Assembly: GCA_014773175.1 (NCBI GenBank)
Contig: VXCM01005946.1
Location: 28,135-92,134 of the forward strand
Direction of reading: 5' to 3'
Source: Lucifuga dentata
Lineage: Eukaryota > Chordata > Actinopteri > Ophidiiformes > Bythitidae
DNA length: 64,000 bases
Part shown: one piece after another, positions 23,971-35,724 of the stretch
Layout: each line of letters begins with the position of its first letter
Numbering within the stretch: position 1 is the stretch's first letter
Program-made: the position numbers and the translations under genes
The notes under the pieces: model-generated
Database searches by the model: none
Seen by the model: the letters and a program-made list of their open reading frames with translations, nothing else
Told to the model about the DNA's origin: nothing

Positions 23971-24695
23971 GGATAATGAGAGGTCTCTTGAGGACAGATG
24001 AGGAAGAGGAGGAGGGACGGAGCACGGATGATTAAATTTTATTCATAGGAATACAAGAAAGTGCATGAATATAGGCAGGGATAGATGCACATGCATTCAC
24101 ACACGCACACACACACATGCTGGATGTTTTGAGGAAAATGCACAAAGATTTTCCTCGATTCACAGCAGTATTGAGCCTATCGCTGGTATATCTGTTGGTC
24201 TTTGCCTCCCAGCAGCAGCAAAAGTGATTTGTGAGGAATAAATGGTGGTGTAATCTGTGCAGAAACGCCACGGCAGCCAGAGATGTGAGACGGGCAAAGT
24301 CGTCCCCACTTTGGACTATTCCCTTCATCTTTAGTAATTGTGAGGAAGTGTGCAAATAGGTAGAAGAACGTTCACAGTTGTGCAGAAAGGGCAGACATGC
24401 TGAGGCTGTGTTTCAGGAAAGTTTTCCAGCAATTAGCCAGAAGAAGCCACGGCTTATCAGTAATTATAGAACAGCGAGGAGATGTAGAGGAACAAAATTG
24501 TAATGAGCACAAATTGTCTGAATTTTTTTTTTTGTAAGGATGCAGCGTATAAAAAAGTGGGTTTTTTTTGCCTACATTTGTTTACTGAAACTATAAAAAG
24601 TGGCTGTTAAGTGACAAATTAGTGCTGCTATGAACGGCGAAACACACACATTTGCAGTTTGTTGCTGCCGTCAGTGTAAAGTCAAACAAGTCTGG

Positions 24696-24905
24696 GGAGG
24701 AGGAGGAGGAGGAGGAGGAGGAGGATGAAGAAGAGAGGGGTCATCAGGAATTAAATTTAGAAGAAAGGGATGTGGAAATGGAGGAGAAGAAGAGTGTTGG
24801 GAGGGAAAAAAGAGGGGGAGCAGTGGGGAAACGAGGACAATGCCTGTGTGTGTCGTCTTTGTCACGGTGGCATTTTGCAGAACAGAAGAGCAGTGTGTTT
24901 GGATG

Positions 24906-24948
<43 letters not shown>
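24696..24948. repeat. (GGA)n and (GT)n arrays
   Basis: GGA triplets at 24696-24725 and a 44-base GT array at 24905-24948. A (GA)n array follows at 25291-25322. Confidence 0.85.
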
Positions 24949-24950
<2 letters not shown>

Positions 24951-25289
24951 ATTTGCATCCCCATCGACTCAATTTGTGGAATTGATCCGGTCCCTAATAG
25001 TGAGCAAAACAAAAAGTAAGTCTAATCCAACCAGTATTTATAACGCAAATAGGAGAGAGAGAGAGAGAAAGAGCGAGAGAGACATAATTGAAGAGTGCAA
25101 GTGCTGCAGAAGGCTTTGACAGAGAGAAAAGGAAAAGATACGGGAAGATGAAGATGGACGACGAGATAGAGAAAGCAAGGAAGAGTGGAGGAAGTCAGAG
25201 AGAGAGAGAGAGAGAAGAGAGGAAGAGCTCTAATCGTGACTGGCATAATTAAACCGAGCGGCTTGGATGTGCTGGTGCTTGTCGCCGGG

Positions 25290-25326
<37 letters not shown>

Positions 25327-26489
25327 GGGAATGAGAAAAAAGTGGAGATCAGCGAACAAACAGGTGGAGAAGATGAGAGGTGGAGCTCGAATCTGAGATA
25401 GATTGAGAGCAGCAACACTTTTGCTTGTAACCAGAGCGAAAAGCAAAGAATTAGAGAAGGATTGAGAGAAGAAGAGGAGGCAGGGAGAGAAAATTAGAGG
25501 AGAGTGCACTTGGAGATGTTATTGAGTCTAATAAGAGAATGTTGTTGTAAGACAGGCCAGGACGGTGTTCTTATCCCCAGCGGTCCCACTCGTCTTTTTT
25601 TTCCCTCTCTCTCTGCTCCATCTTACCTCGCCCACACTTAATCTGCTGAGGGGAAAAAATAGCAGCATCTCTCTGTGGGTTTGGAGGGGTNCCTCGCCCA
25701 CACTTAATCTGCTGAGGGGAAAAAATAGCAGCATCTCTCTGTGGGTTTGGAGGGGTGGAAGCAGACGCTGGAGGTGTCAAGCTCCTAATACAAAGGCGTG
25801 AGAGTGCAAACGTTCACATCATGAAAATAAAAATTCAGCTGGTTATCTCTGGCCGCCGGACAAAAAAAACTTTTTTCTAAGCTTAGATTGTAGCTGAGAT
25901 TATTAATGTGTATATTAAAAAAAAAGTTGGGATCAGTTCATGTGTGGATATTATACAAATTATTTCCCTTTTTTTTGTTAGTTTTTGTGTTTGCTGTGGG
26001 TGTCTGCTCGCTGTCACAGCCGGCGTAGACGGAGTACAAACAGTCCTGCAGCTACAGCAGGATCATCGCTACACCTCCCTACAGCCGCCTGCTGCAGCTC
26101 AGACACTCAGCAAGGAAACACAGGCAGCAGGAGCGCGCTCGGTGGCTGCTGAGTGTGTGTGTGTTTGTGTGTGTGTATCTTCAGTCTGTTCCCGATACTC
26201 ACTGGAGAAAGACAGTGAGGCAGTGGAGCTTTCTGTTTTCCTTTTTTTTTTCAATTTTATTTCTTGTAGTCAACGAATACTTTATTTTTTCTGTCATAAT
26301 TTCTGAGATATGACATGAAATGACATGAATTTTGAGTATTTTTTTGTCTATCTTTAGAAAGCTCATGTAGATTGTGAATGTCAACGCAAATAAACCACTC
26401 CATAGTTTGACTGGAACCAAACTGAGACCACCTCCATTAAGTGGTCCAGACCTGAGTTGTTATGTTCACTATGCCCAAATGCACCGAAC

Positions 26490-27083
26490 TTAAAGGACCA
26501 TACCAGCCATTTTGCATGTTTGAGCCTAAAATATTCAATTTTCATATACGTAACGTTACTGACAGTCATTTCCCAAAGCATACTACTGGAATGGTGAATT
26601 AAAAATGTTTTTCCTACCTTCCAGACTGCCATTGGTTTCAGTTCATTCTGGTATGCTATTAAAATCAACTTGTTGATACTTGAAACATTCTTGGGATAGG
26701 TAATCCATCATAGTGAACCAGACATGTATTCAGGTTTTTATTTTAGAAGTTATGTAATTTTAGTGTTTAAGCACAATAAACATGCATTCACAGAGTGAAT
26801 GTATGTATGTCTCCACCAGAGAATATAGTCCCAAAAGTAGACCTACGTGTATCCAAAAATTTAAACAATCGTAACTCCATAACTATTAGCAGGAGAAACA
26901 TGGATTTTTAAGGTGGGTGTATCGCTGGAATATTTGATTTTGAAAGATTAAGAGATTTAGCAAAATATCAGGAAAGCTGAAACACGGTTTTATCCTTTGG
27001 GAAATGATTGTCAGTAACATTACATGTATGAAATTTGAATATATTAGGCTCAAACATGCAAAATGGCCAGTATGGTCCTTTAA
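26490..27083 (-). mobile_element. Family A MITE, full-length copy, reverse orientation
   Basis: TTAAAGGACCATACCAGCC to GGCCAGTATGGTCCTTTAA, 594 bases. The interior is the reverse complement of the copy at 3341 (for example CATGGATTTTTAAGGTGGG). It has a small local expansion around ATGCATTCACAGAGTGAATG. Confidence 0.85.
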
Positions 27084-30007
27084 GCTGGGAAATGCTCCAG
27101 GGACTGAAGCAAACTAGGTGTGAAAACGCCCTAAACCTCAAATGATGAACAAAATCATATGAAGGACATGAGATGAGTCAATATGGTTAACATCCTGACA
27201 CCTAAACTTACCACACAGAGAAGTCTGGTGTGTAAAGTAATAATATACTATGAGCTGGAAAGGGTTTTTCCCTTTTTGGATTCTGAACATTTCTGCAATT
27301 CCAGCACTTTACTGCATATTGCTGTCACTATAAGTTGCTGTTTGCCCCATAACTGAGCCTGGATCCAAAAAAAAACAAAAAAAAAAAAGAATCACTGGGA
27401 AACCTGTCTGTATGACTATTATTATTATTATGCATGCTATAACCACAGCAGGAAGCGTAATAAATAGCAATCTTTCAAATGCAAGAAGCTCCTCTTTCAC
27501 ATGATCCTTTCCATGCTGTTGGTGTTTGCTTATTGTTTGTTTTCTGAGTTTGATTCTCTGTTCAGATAGGCTCATGAATGCATCGCTGTTATAACCGGCT
27601 GGCCCCACAGGCTCAAATTTCAGATCTTTCAACATGATCTCGAACACACCAACAGGGAAACTTAACTGCATTGCGAAGATGCAATAAAGCAACTTTCACT
27701 AGAAATAAATGATAAATACAAGGATAAGGATGGTTGCCTATGTCGAGCAACTTTCTGAACGCTGAAAAAAAAAAAAAAANAAAAAAAAAAAAAAAACTCT
27801 ACAAAAGTTCGTTTTCTATGTCCAAGAAATCAAACTGGCTCTCACAAGTAACACAAGTCCTATAATATCAGTATACACACACACACACACACACACGACA
27901 CACAAGCTCCCAGATGCAATCAGAAAGGCCTTTGGTTTGATCCATTGTGCTGTAACGATGAAGCCTGAGGCTGGCTGTCGGCCTGTAGGCTGCTGTGCAT
28001 CTCATCACATCCCATTCATCACCCACACCCGTCTCCACCCTCAGCCTGCTACACATCAGTCTGCCATTGACCTCCTTTGACACACGTACACACATACACA
28101 CACACATTACATTATCATAACAGAAGACTCGTTTGAGACAAAGAGAAGGACACACATGCATTTTTCAAAGTGTCACGTGACCAGCAGCGACTCCAGCACC
28201 TTCCGCTAAATATTATCATCTCGATACTTGCTGTTTGATAGATAATTGTGACGTTCTTGTGTATTTTGCATTAAAAATGTATAATTATGCTGTGCAGACT
28301 TTTAAGGAAACCAAAATGTAGTTCAGGGATGTGAAAAATATTTTAAAAAAGACTTTTTATGTACACATGAAACTTTTGAAGCTGCAGCAAACGCTGTTTT
28401 CACAATAATGTTTTTCATTGGTTTTTCAGTAAATGCATTTAAGGAGGAAGATGCATTAGATATTTATTTTCCAGAACACATTTTTAGCCATATAAATTGG
28501 ATTTACAGTACGTACCCATATTTCTTAAACAGCACATGAAAGATAAGCTTTTTGTAATATTTCCAGTCCATCATAAGTCAGATTACAGGTCTGAAAGGTG
28601 CAGAAATTTGCACAAATGCATTTCCTCATGTCACTGCTACTGTATTTTCACCACTCTGTAACCTTTCCTGTTAATTGGTCCATGATTACAAAGAGCCTCT
28701 GTGTATTTGCACACAGATGACAGTTCATCATTTGCTGTGAGCAATTTCCCTATTATTACAGCTTGGAACCTCAGCATAAAAGGTCAATATTTATCTCCAC
28801 TTCACACCCACACACTCTTTTGCACACACACACTCACACACACACTGACTGGCCTATCTTCACTAATGGAAATGGAAATGGGAATGGTGGAAAAATACAC
28901 TAAGTCAAGCCTATATGGGAAAAATGAAAATGCTAATTTGTGGAAAATATAATTTCTGCATGCTGTATTATTCCCCCATGAGTTGTCGCCTCACCCTGAT
29001 GTGATCCAATATCTTTTTAATTATGGCTCTCTGTAAGGAGTGGGGCATACGCGCCTGTCTCTCCACGCTCAGTTTAACGTATGGAAAGATGATATCTCAG
29101 CAGGCTCCAGCTCTCCCTGTTCTATTTAGAAGTAATATGTGCTTTTTAAATGGTTCGTGCTCCACATCAAGCCTTCCCCAGAGCCGGGTACTTCACACGT
29201 GTCCCTCTGCTCTGAACGGATCCCAGGAAAGCCTTACGAGAACGTGGCGTGGTCGAAGTTAATCCAACGAGTTGGATTTTATATTTGAGAAGGCTAAATA
29301 TTTCTCTTGTGATTCCAGTTACGCTCTGATGTTCACCTCCCAGCGTCATCTGCCGGCATTTTACGACAGCAAAGCTCGATTCCCGCAAAAAACAACATGT
29401 AGTACAGCAGGCCACAGTCTATCCCTGTGACTTATCAGTCAGCGGTTAATTGGAGTGGCAGTGGTGGTCCACATCTCATCAGGACAGCAGAGGGTGGCAT
29501 CTCTGATGGCAATGGTGGGTGGCGAGGTACACGAGAACACTTTGGGCCTAATCATCCTATTGTCTCTGTTCTGCTTGAAAGGATCAGCAGCAGCGCTAAT
29601 CTCCTCAGGGTACCAACCTCAGCTGCTCTCTGCCATCTTGCTTTGTCTTTGTTGTTTGCTTTTACGCAGCAGTACCATTTTTCCTCTCTCATTATTGGCT
29701 TATTTGGATTCATACATATGTTTTCATATGTAATTAGAATAATCATACCTGGTTTCTTTGCTCTTGGCTTCGTGGGTCGACAGCTAAGAGTTTTTGATGT
29801 TGTTAGAATGTGACAGATATAAGGTGAGTTTACAGGTTATTCTTACAGAATTTATTGTCTAATATGAGTTTTTGGGCTCCTGATTGGATGTTTTTGGCAC
29901 TGCAGGAATCCGCACACCCACTCGTTCATCTATTATGTATGTCCGCTTGTAAATATTTTGAAAAATATAAACATAAACAGTAGCTCCTGGCTGTAAAAAT
30001 GTAAAAC

Positions 30008-30470
30008 TTAAAGGACCATACCACCCATTTTGCATGGTTGAGCCTAATATATTCAATTTTCATACACGTAATGTTACTGACAATCATTTCCCAAAGCATA
30101 CTACTGGAACAGTGAATTAATTTTTTTTTCCTTCTTTCCAGACCATGTATTATGTTTTTTTTAAAGTTTTGTAATTTTAGCATTTAAGCGTAATAAAAAG
30201 CGTGGAGTGAATGTATATCACCAGGGAATATAGTCCCAAAAGAAGACCTGCATTTATGGAAAAATTTAAAGGACCATGACTTCATAAGGCTGTGTAACTA
30301 TTAGCAGGAGAAACATTGATTTTTAAGATGGGTGTAGTGCTTGAATATTTGATTTTGAAAGATGAAGAGATTTTGCAAAATATCAGGAAAGCTGAAATAC
30401 GGTTNGCTTGAATATTTGATTTTGAAAGATGAAGAGATTTTGCAAAATATCAGGAAAGCTGAAATACGGT
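30008..30470 (-). mobile_element. Family A MITE, internally deleted and 3'-truncated
   Basis: It begins TTAAAGGACCATACCACCC. About 130 bases are deleted after TTTCCAGACCATG, and the copy stops at GCTGAAATACGGTT without its second inverted repeat. The apparent repetition on either side of N30405 is an assembly duplication, not part of the element. Confidence 0.75.
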
Positions 30471-30600
30471 TATTACAGTTATATACGGAAATATACAGCA
30501 CCCTTGGGCCTCAATCCTATCTATCACTATGGCAGATTGATTCACCCTGTAGCTGATCTATGGACGCAAAGTCTACAGGTCAACTGTGACAGGCTGCTTG

Positions 30601-30631
<31 letters not shown>

Positions 30632-30783
30632 TGAGTGTCCTGTGTGGGTGGGTACATATGGTTGTATGTCATCATGCCAGAATCAGCGCATATGCATGCT
30701 GTCTCACATGATGTCTGCAGCTGTCAGTCTTCCTCTCCTGAGACAGAAAGACATATGCGTGTGTAGGAGGTGTGTGTGTGTGT

Positions 30784-30820
<37 letters not shown>

Positions 30821-31044
30821 CAGTCATTTGCTGCTAATGAAATGAGATTCAGGTAGAGACGTGGAGATGGACATCACGGATGCAGGAGTGCAATATGTTG
30901 TCATGGCAACAGTCAATGAGACTGTCCACGTGAGAGGGATGTAGGGGGAGTGAGACACAGTGGGTGAAAGAGAGAGAAGCGGAAACAAGTCAAAGTGAAG
31001 CAGTTGCCATAGTGACTCTTCACTGCAGCTGCCTGTACATGTTT

Positions 31045-31087
<43 letters not shown>

Positions 31088-31146
31088 TCTCCAGTGTGAG
31101 TGTCTCTGCTTCAGCGATGCACAAGTTTTATTGTCACCATCATGTC

Positions 31147-31189
<43 letters not shown>

Positions 31190-31347
31190 TATGCCCAAAT
31201 GCAGTGATTGGTTCTCCATTGTGTATTTATTGTGAAACATTTGCATGTTTACACATAAAGATGTAAGCAAAGGGAGACAAAAGCACACACATACACACTT
31301 CTCACTGTCTGTCTCTGTCTCTGTCTGTCTGTCTGTCTGTCTGTGTG

Positions 31348-31378
<31 letters not shown>

Positions 31379-31444
31379 AGCAGATGCTGTAGCGGTTATT
31401 TATGTGGTTGTTCTGCACTACTGCTCTCTCATATCCCCAAGCGT

Positions 31445-31499
<55 letters not shown>

Positions 31500-31695
31500 A
31501 GCCAGTAGGGACTGTCACTCTGCCACAGTTTTAAGTATTTGGTGCCATATGCTACCAAAGGCTCCTGGCTGGCAGAAGCATTGTTGCTCTGAGTCATGTG
31601 GGAAACAGGTTCAAAGGCCAATGAGGGCTCATCAGGAGACCCCACCACACACACACACACACATGCATGTCTTTTTTTTTTTTTTTTTTTTTTTT
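30601..31695. repeat. Cluster of eight microsatellites
   Basis: GT at 30601-30628 and 30769-30818, CT at 31045-31082, GT at 31148-31187, a CTGT/CT array at 31308-31377, CA-GA at 31446-31499, CA at 31647-31662 and poly(T) at 31674-31695. Together they make up roughly a quarter of the 1.1 kb. Confidence 0.9.
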
Positions 31696-31819
31696 AAGAA
31701 TTCATGGAAGAAATTATCACTTGTGTTATGGTTACAGTTTTGATGCAGATGACTTCCATGACACTAAACACCCTGAATCCCGCAGAAATGCCTTCATTCA
31801 TTAACAAGGCTCACATAAA

Positions 31820-32412
31820 TTAAAATACATAGAAAACATTGAGAAGGTTCAGAGGAGAGCAACTAAACTGATTCCTGAACTTAAAGAGCTGCCATATGAA
31901 GAGAGATTAAGAAAACTGCATTTACCAACTTTAGTACAGAGGCGATATAGAGGAGACATGATGGAGGTTTATAAACTAACACATGGGTTGTATGATGTTG
32001 CTATCGAGCTGACTGTACATTTATGGAACAGCAGAATTTAAGAGGGAACTCTTTAAAATTGTATCATCAAAGGTGCCATTCTGAGAAGAGAAAGAGTTTC
32101 TTTACTCTTCGTATTGTAAAAGTATGGAATGATTTTCCAGATGATGCAGTGCAGGCCTCTACTGTTAATTCATTTAATATGAATAAATTCTGGTCAACTA
32201 AGGGTATTTTATATGATTACAAAGCTGAATTATAATTATTTAGTTTAGCTGAGTTGTAATTATTTTGACACTAATATTATTGATGTTATTTTAATTGTAT
32301 TTGTTTTGTTGTATATTGTTTTGGTTTTTTTTTTTTGTTTGTTTTTTTTTTTGAGTCTGGTGAAGAGGATTGTAAATCTTGTGCCAGAAATTTTCAATAA
32401 ATTTCAGTAAAT
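31820..32412 (+). pseudogene. 5'-truncated CR1/Jockey-like LINE remnant (end of reverse-transcriptase ORF)
   Basis: One frame reads KYIENIEKVQRRATKLIPEL followed by LPYEERLRKLHLPTL and RRYRGDMMEVYKL. After a frame change the match continues in another frame (LKLYHQRCHSEKRKSFFTLR, then VWNDFPDDAVQASTVNSF) to a stop near 32235. These are typical of the C-terminal end of fish non-LTR retrotransposon ORF2. An A/T-rich 3' region follows, ending near TTTCAATAAATTTCAGTAAA. The frameshift and missing 5' part make it dead. The clade is inferred from memory. Confidence 0.75.
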
Positions 32413-33389
32413 TAAATCCGGTCTTTTTCTAAAACAAGTAATTGTTATAATGGAAGTACGGTTCATGCTATTTTTAAGACAAGCAGTTTTTAATATGACA
32501 GAAAGTGAAACCATTCATTTTGAAATTTTACAAAACACAGTGCTATCCCAAAGCTTTGTGCCATGCTTTTCAGTTGTGTTTTTCATATTCAAGTTGAAAC
32601 TTTTAATTTGTTTTTTTTTTAACCACAAAAATGTTCTGTTTTATGATGAAACACACAGAAATTGACCTTGAAGTAGCAGGTTGGTGCGGCTCTCCCAGCT
32701 GCTGAGGGCTAATTGCAGCACGTGTTCGTGGCTCTGACACTGAAAATGAAGGGAAGAACTCATGAAAATTCACAGCAGACGTGATTCATTAAGAGCTGGT
32801 GGCCTTTTATCATCCGTGGATTTCCCACACAGCGCAAATATATCAGCTTTATTCTGCGCGAGCTTGGTTTATATCAAACCAGCGATGTTTTAGCTAAAAG
32901 CTGTATTTGATATGTTGTCCAAGAGCGACTTTTGAACCCTTCTGCTCTCAGGAAATGGCTTATGTTCACACATGCTAATTTGATAAGTGGAATCAGTTGC
33001 TCCTGATCTCGTTTCTGTGCTAATCAGAGGTAGTGATCCTCAGATTATCTTTTTGGACTCGTCGGTATCCTTATCATCGCTGCTTTAATCAGCAGGAAGT
33101 GTTTGATGAGACTCCAGCAGTGGCGGCTCACTTTATCGCCTCTTTCTTGGCTCATTGCCTGAAATCCAAATTCCCTAAATAAAAAATCAAAAACAAAAAA
33201 TCACTATTTTAGGAACAAAGATCCAGCTGCTTATAATCGTGCAGTTCTTAAGTCCAGATACAGTTCAGCCAATCAATGTGCAGTTTTTCAGATTTGATCT
33301 AAAAATATATGTCATCAAAGAGATAATGAGTGCTGTAAATGCAGTTATTGACTCTTTTCTTTTGTGCTTTTTATTCCCTGCTGTCTGTA

Positions 33390-33412
33390 TGTGTGTGTGT
33401 GTGTGTGTGTGT
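33390..33412 (+). repeat. (TG)n tract at the 3' splice site of the core exon
   Basis: About 11.5 TG units lie between the pyrimidine tract and the TCTCTAG acceptor. No AG occurs between the candidate branch region (TTATTGAC, 33345-33352) and the acceptor, so the splice site remains plausible. UG repeats in RNA are bound by TDP-43 and CELF proteins. Confidence 0.8.
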
Positions 33413-33418
33413 CTCTAG

Positions 33419-33568
33419 ATATTCGTGACCGCAGGAAGAAGCCTGTGATGCTTTTTATTCACGGAGGCTCGTACATGGAAGGCACCGGAAACATGTTCGA
33501 TGCCAGCGTCCTCGCCGCTTACGGCAACGTGATCGTCGTGACCATGAACTACCGGCTCGGCGTGCTTG
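33419..33568 (+). CDS. nlgn2: Neuroligin core exon, carboxylesterase-like domain (150 nt)
   Basis: The exon lies between acceptor TCTCTAG and donor CTTG|GTGAGT. It translates as [12 protein letters not shown], then [12 protein letters not shown], then [20 protein letters not shown] and RLGVL, with split Asp and Gly codons at its ends (phase 1-1). The HGG turn is the oxyanion-hole strand of the esterase/lipase fold, which neuroligins keep although they are not enzymes. KKPVML and GNMFD...LAAYGNVIV fit neuroligin-2 better than neuroligins 1, 3 or 4 as I remember them. The product is a single-pass postsynaptic membrane protein binding neurexins. Only this exon and the insert-A exon fall in the window; the next expected exon (beginning FLSTGDQ in the family) was not found downstream, so the following intron exceeds 30 kb. 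Upstream is a pyrimidine tract (33353-33379), then a (TG)n tract ending a few bases before the AG. The exon appears intact with no stop or frameshift. Confidence 0.95.
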
Positions 33569-33611
33569 GTGAGTGACTTGGACGCTTTGTCCATGTCGAC
33601 AAAAGCGCTCA

Positions 33612-33639
33612 ATCACACAAACACGCACACACACACACA
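33612..33639 (+). repeat. CA-rich repeat 44 nt downstream of the core exon
   Basis: An imperfect CACACAAACACG stretch runs into (CA)7 at 33626-33639, close to the donor at 33569. It is complementary to the TG tract upstream of the exon. CA repeats near donors are known hnRNP L sites. Confidence 0.7.
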
Positions 33640-34558
33640 GACATTGTGTATACACATGCGCGTTCAAAGCAATAAGCATCTGTGTCATTACGAAACGAAC
33701 GGGGATCACAATAATGAATTTTTCAACCAATCACACAAGATATGATCTCTTTTCATTTTCTTTTCTTTTCTACTCCCTGCAGACAAACACCCCTTCCTCC
33801 TCCTCCTCCTCCTCACACAAACAACACTTTCACTTACGCTCACAAGAACAAGGTCGATTTCTCTCCGCAGGCTCTTCTTCTATTTTCTGAATTGATTGAA
33901 ATGTGGGTGATGGATGGCTTCAACAGAATTCATCAATGTAATGAAAACCTATCCAGGCGCTGATCACGAGAGCTCACGTTGCTATGGATTTTCTTTGTCG
34001 ATTATTCCAAACGCTCCAATTGGAGAATTGTTAAAGCTCAGAGAGAGCCACAAACGGTCACATTACAGCTCACCAACCAATCAAAACAACTGATTTTCTG
34101 TTTTAAATAGAATTCTGATATTTTATCCTCATTTTATCTAGTCTGGTTGTTAATTTTTGTCTTCATTTTTGTAACAGTTTTTTTTAGGCCCTCGTTTTCC
34201 AGTTTTAGCTTATATTAATAACCTTGCCGTAGAGCACTTTGCACCATATAATGAAAAATGAAACACGCTCCCTTTGTGCTTTATGCAGCCTGCAGTTCAT
34301 TGTGAAATTGCCTTTTCTGGCTTACAAAATTACACAAGAGCAGTCATATGGTTAATATTGAATCCTGAGTAATTTCCTCCTGCATTACAACTGACAGACT
34401 CCAGATACATTCTGTAATTATTAGCTCAAAATGTACTAAACCACACTTACTTAATTTCTCCCTAATATCACACAGTGCAAAATTATAACATACATATTCA
34501 TCAACAGGGCGGCACGCTGGCTCATGTCGCTTCCCAGCAAGAAGTTCGAGTCTGACCG

Positions 34559-35070
34559 GTGTAGCAGGCCAGATTAAGCCCCCGCCAAACTATACCTGGG
34601 TATAGTCTGGTCTAGGCCAAAATATACCCCGGGGTTTAAAGTAGCCCAGGTTGGTTTATACCCAGGGGTACAGTTTGATCTAGACCAGACTACACCCCAC
34701 TAGTCCAGATTATACCCCCTTGTGTTTTTCGTAAATTAGTCTATATTTCAATGTCCAGAGTTTCTTTCCATTGTAATTTTAAAAATAACGTCACTGCAAC
34801 ATAGACTTTTTTGATAAATTATAAGGTTGTGTCATCAGGGTTAGGGTTAGTGTGTGAAAGACTGTGAAATAAAACTAAAAATATGTATCCTTGATTATTG
34901 TGTGTCTGCATGTAGGGGTGTAATCTGGCCTTGAGGGGTATGAAATAGCCTAAATAATACCCCAGGGTATAAACTGGACTAGGCCAGAATATACCCGAGG
35001 TATAAAACAGGCTAGCCCACTTTAAATCCCGGGGATAGTCTGGGCAGCGGTATATCTTGGGCTGTTACAC
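34559..35070. mobile_element. TIR element inserted in the SINE (GTGTA...TACAC)
   Basis: Ends GTGTAGCAGGCCAGATTAAG and CTTGGGCTGTTACAC are imperfect inverted repeats. The interior is full of TATACCC/GGGTATA motifs in both orientations. The insertion interrupts a SINE whose two sides are recognisable. No target duplication was resolved. Confidence 0.65.
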
Positions 35071-35224
35071 TGGGTCCTTTCTATTTGGAGTTTGCATGTT
35101 CTCCCCATGTCTGCATGGGTTCCCTCTGGGTGCTCTGACTCCTCCCACCTCCAAAGACATGCAAGTTAGGTGAATTGGAAACTCTAAATTGACTTTAGGT
35201 GTGAATGAGTTTGTCTGACTCTGT

Positions 35225-35724
35225 GGGTTCTTTTCCATTGTCGGGCCAAATGTTTCTGAGAATGGAGAGGAACGGTTAAAAGATGTTTCCAACAGGAAAC
35301 GGTTTGGCACGGGACCCTTACAAACTGTGCCCAGCATGGGTAGACAACCATGCAGAACCGTTTCGGTAGGCCGGTGTAATGACGTAGGAGTTCACTGATT
35401 GGTTTATGTCAGTTTTGTGACTCCGTATCTGATAGCCGAGTCATGAGCCAAAGGATAAGTTGGGTATTTTTTAAGTTAAGCCTTTTATTTTGAATGTTTG
35501 GTGTAATTTTGTTGATACGGATAATTTTCAGCAATCGGAGCAGTAATCTCATCTCCTAGCGGCTGTGTTTCCAAATGTGAAATGTGCTGCTTTCACTTCC
35601 TGTCTGGTTTTAGCAGCTCCACAGATGGAAACAGAAACGATAACCGTCCTCATGAGTCCGGAGCAGCACAGAACGACACAAGACAGCCCTGGTAATCCTT
35701 TGGCCCGACAGTGGAAAAGTGTCC
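35225..35724. mobile_element. Second TIR element inserted in the SINE
   Basis: Terminal repeats of 26 bases match at 22 positions; the shared core is TTTTCCA-T/C-TGTCGGGCCAAA. The element separates GTGTGAATGAGTTTGTCTGA from GTCAGCCCTGTGATAGACTG of the host SINE. The TTTTCCA-type end resembles some PIF/Harbinger-like fish MITEs, but the target site is unresolved. Confidence 0.6.

Larger units (their letters stand above)
15053..33418 (+). other. nlgn2: nlgn2 intron between insert-A exon and core exon (18.4 kb)
   Basis: It starts with GTATTT and ends with TCTCTAG. The first kilobase (15250-15830) is complex, repeat-free DNA. The stretches 16150-18000, 18250-21290, 21900-22410, 22770-23480, 23820-24890, 25760-26480 and 27090-29990 show no gene or recognisable transposon. 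They are AT-rich or purine-rich intron with short CA/GA arrays. Recognised insertions are MITEs at 21309, 26490 and 30008, a hAT element at 22425 and a LINE piece at 31820. The last 1.0 kb (32420-33340) looks unique. Confidence 0.85.

Noticed and set aside
33415..33612. Minus-strand frames overlapping the core exon
   Set aside because: Shadows of the neuroligin exon, which has correct splice sites and domain match on the + strand.
34507..34558. Possible tRNA gene
   Set aside because: The box-like motifs belong to a SINE head; no complete cloverleaf.
34838..34850. GGGTTAGGGTTAG, telomere-like
   Set aside because: Two units only, inside a transposon; not a telomeric tract.
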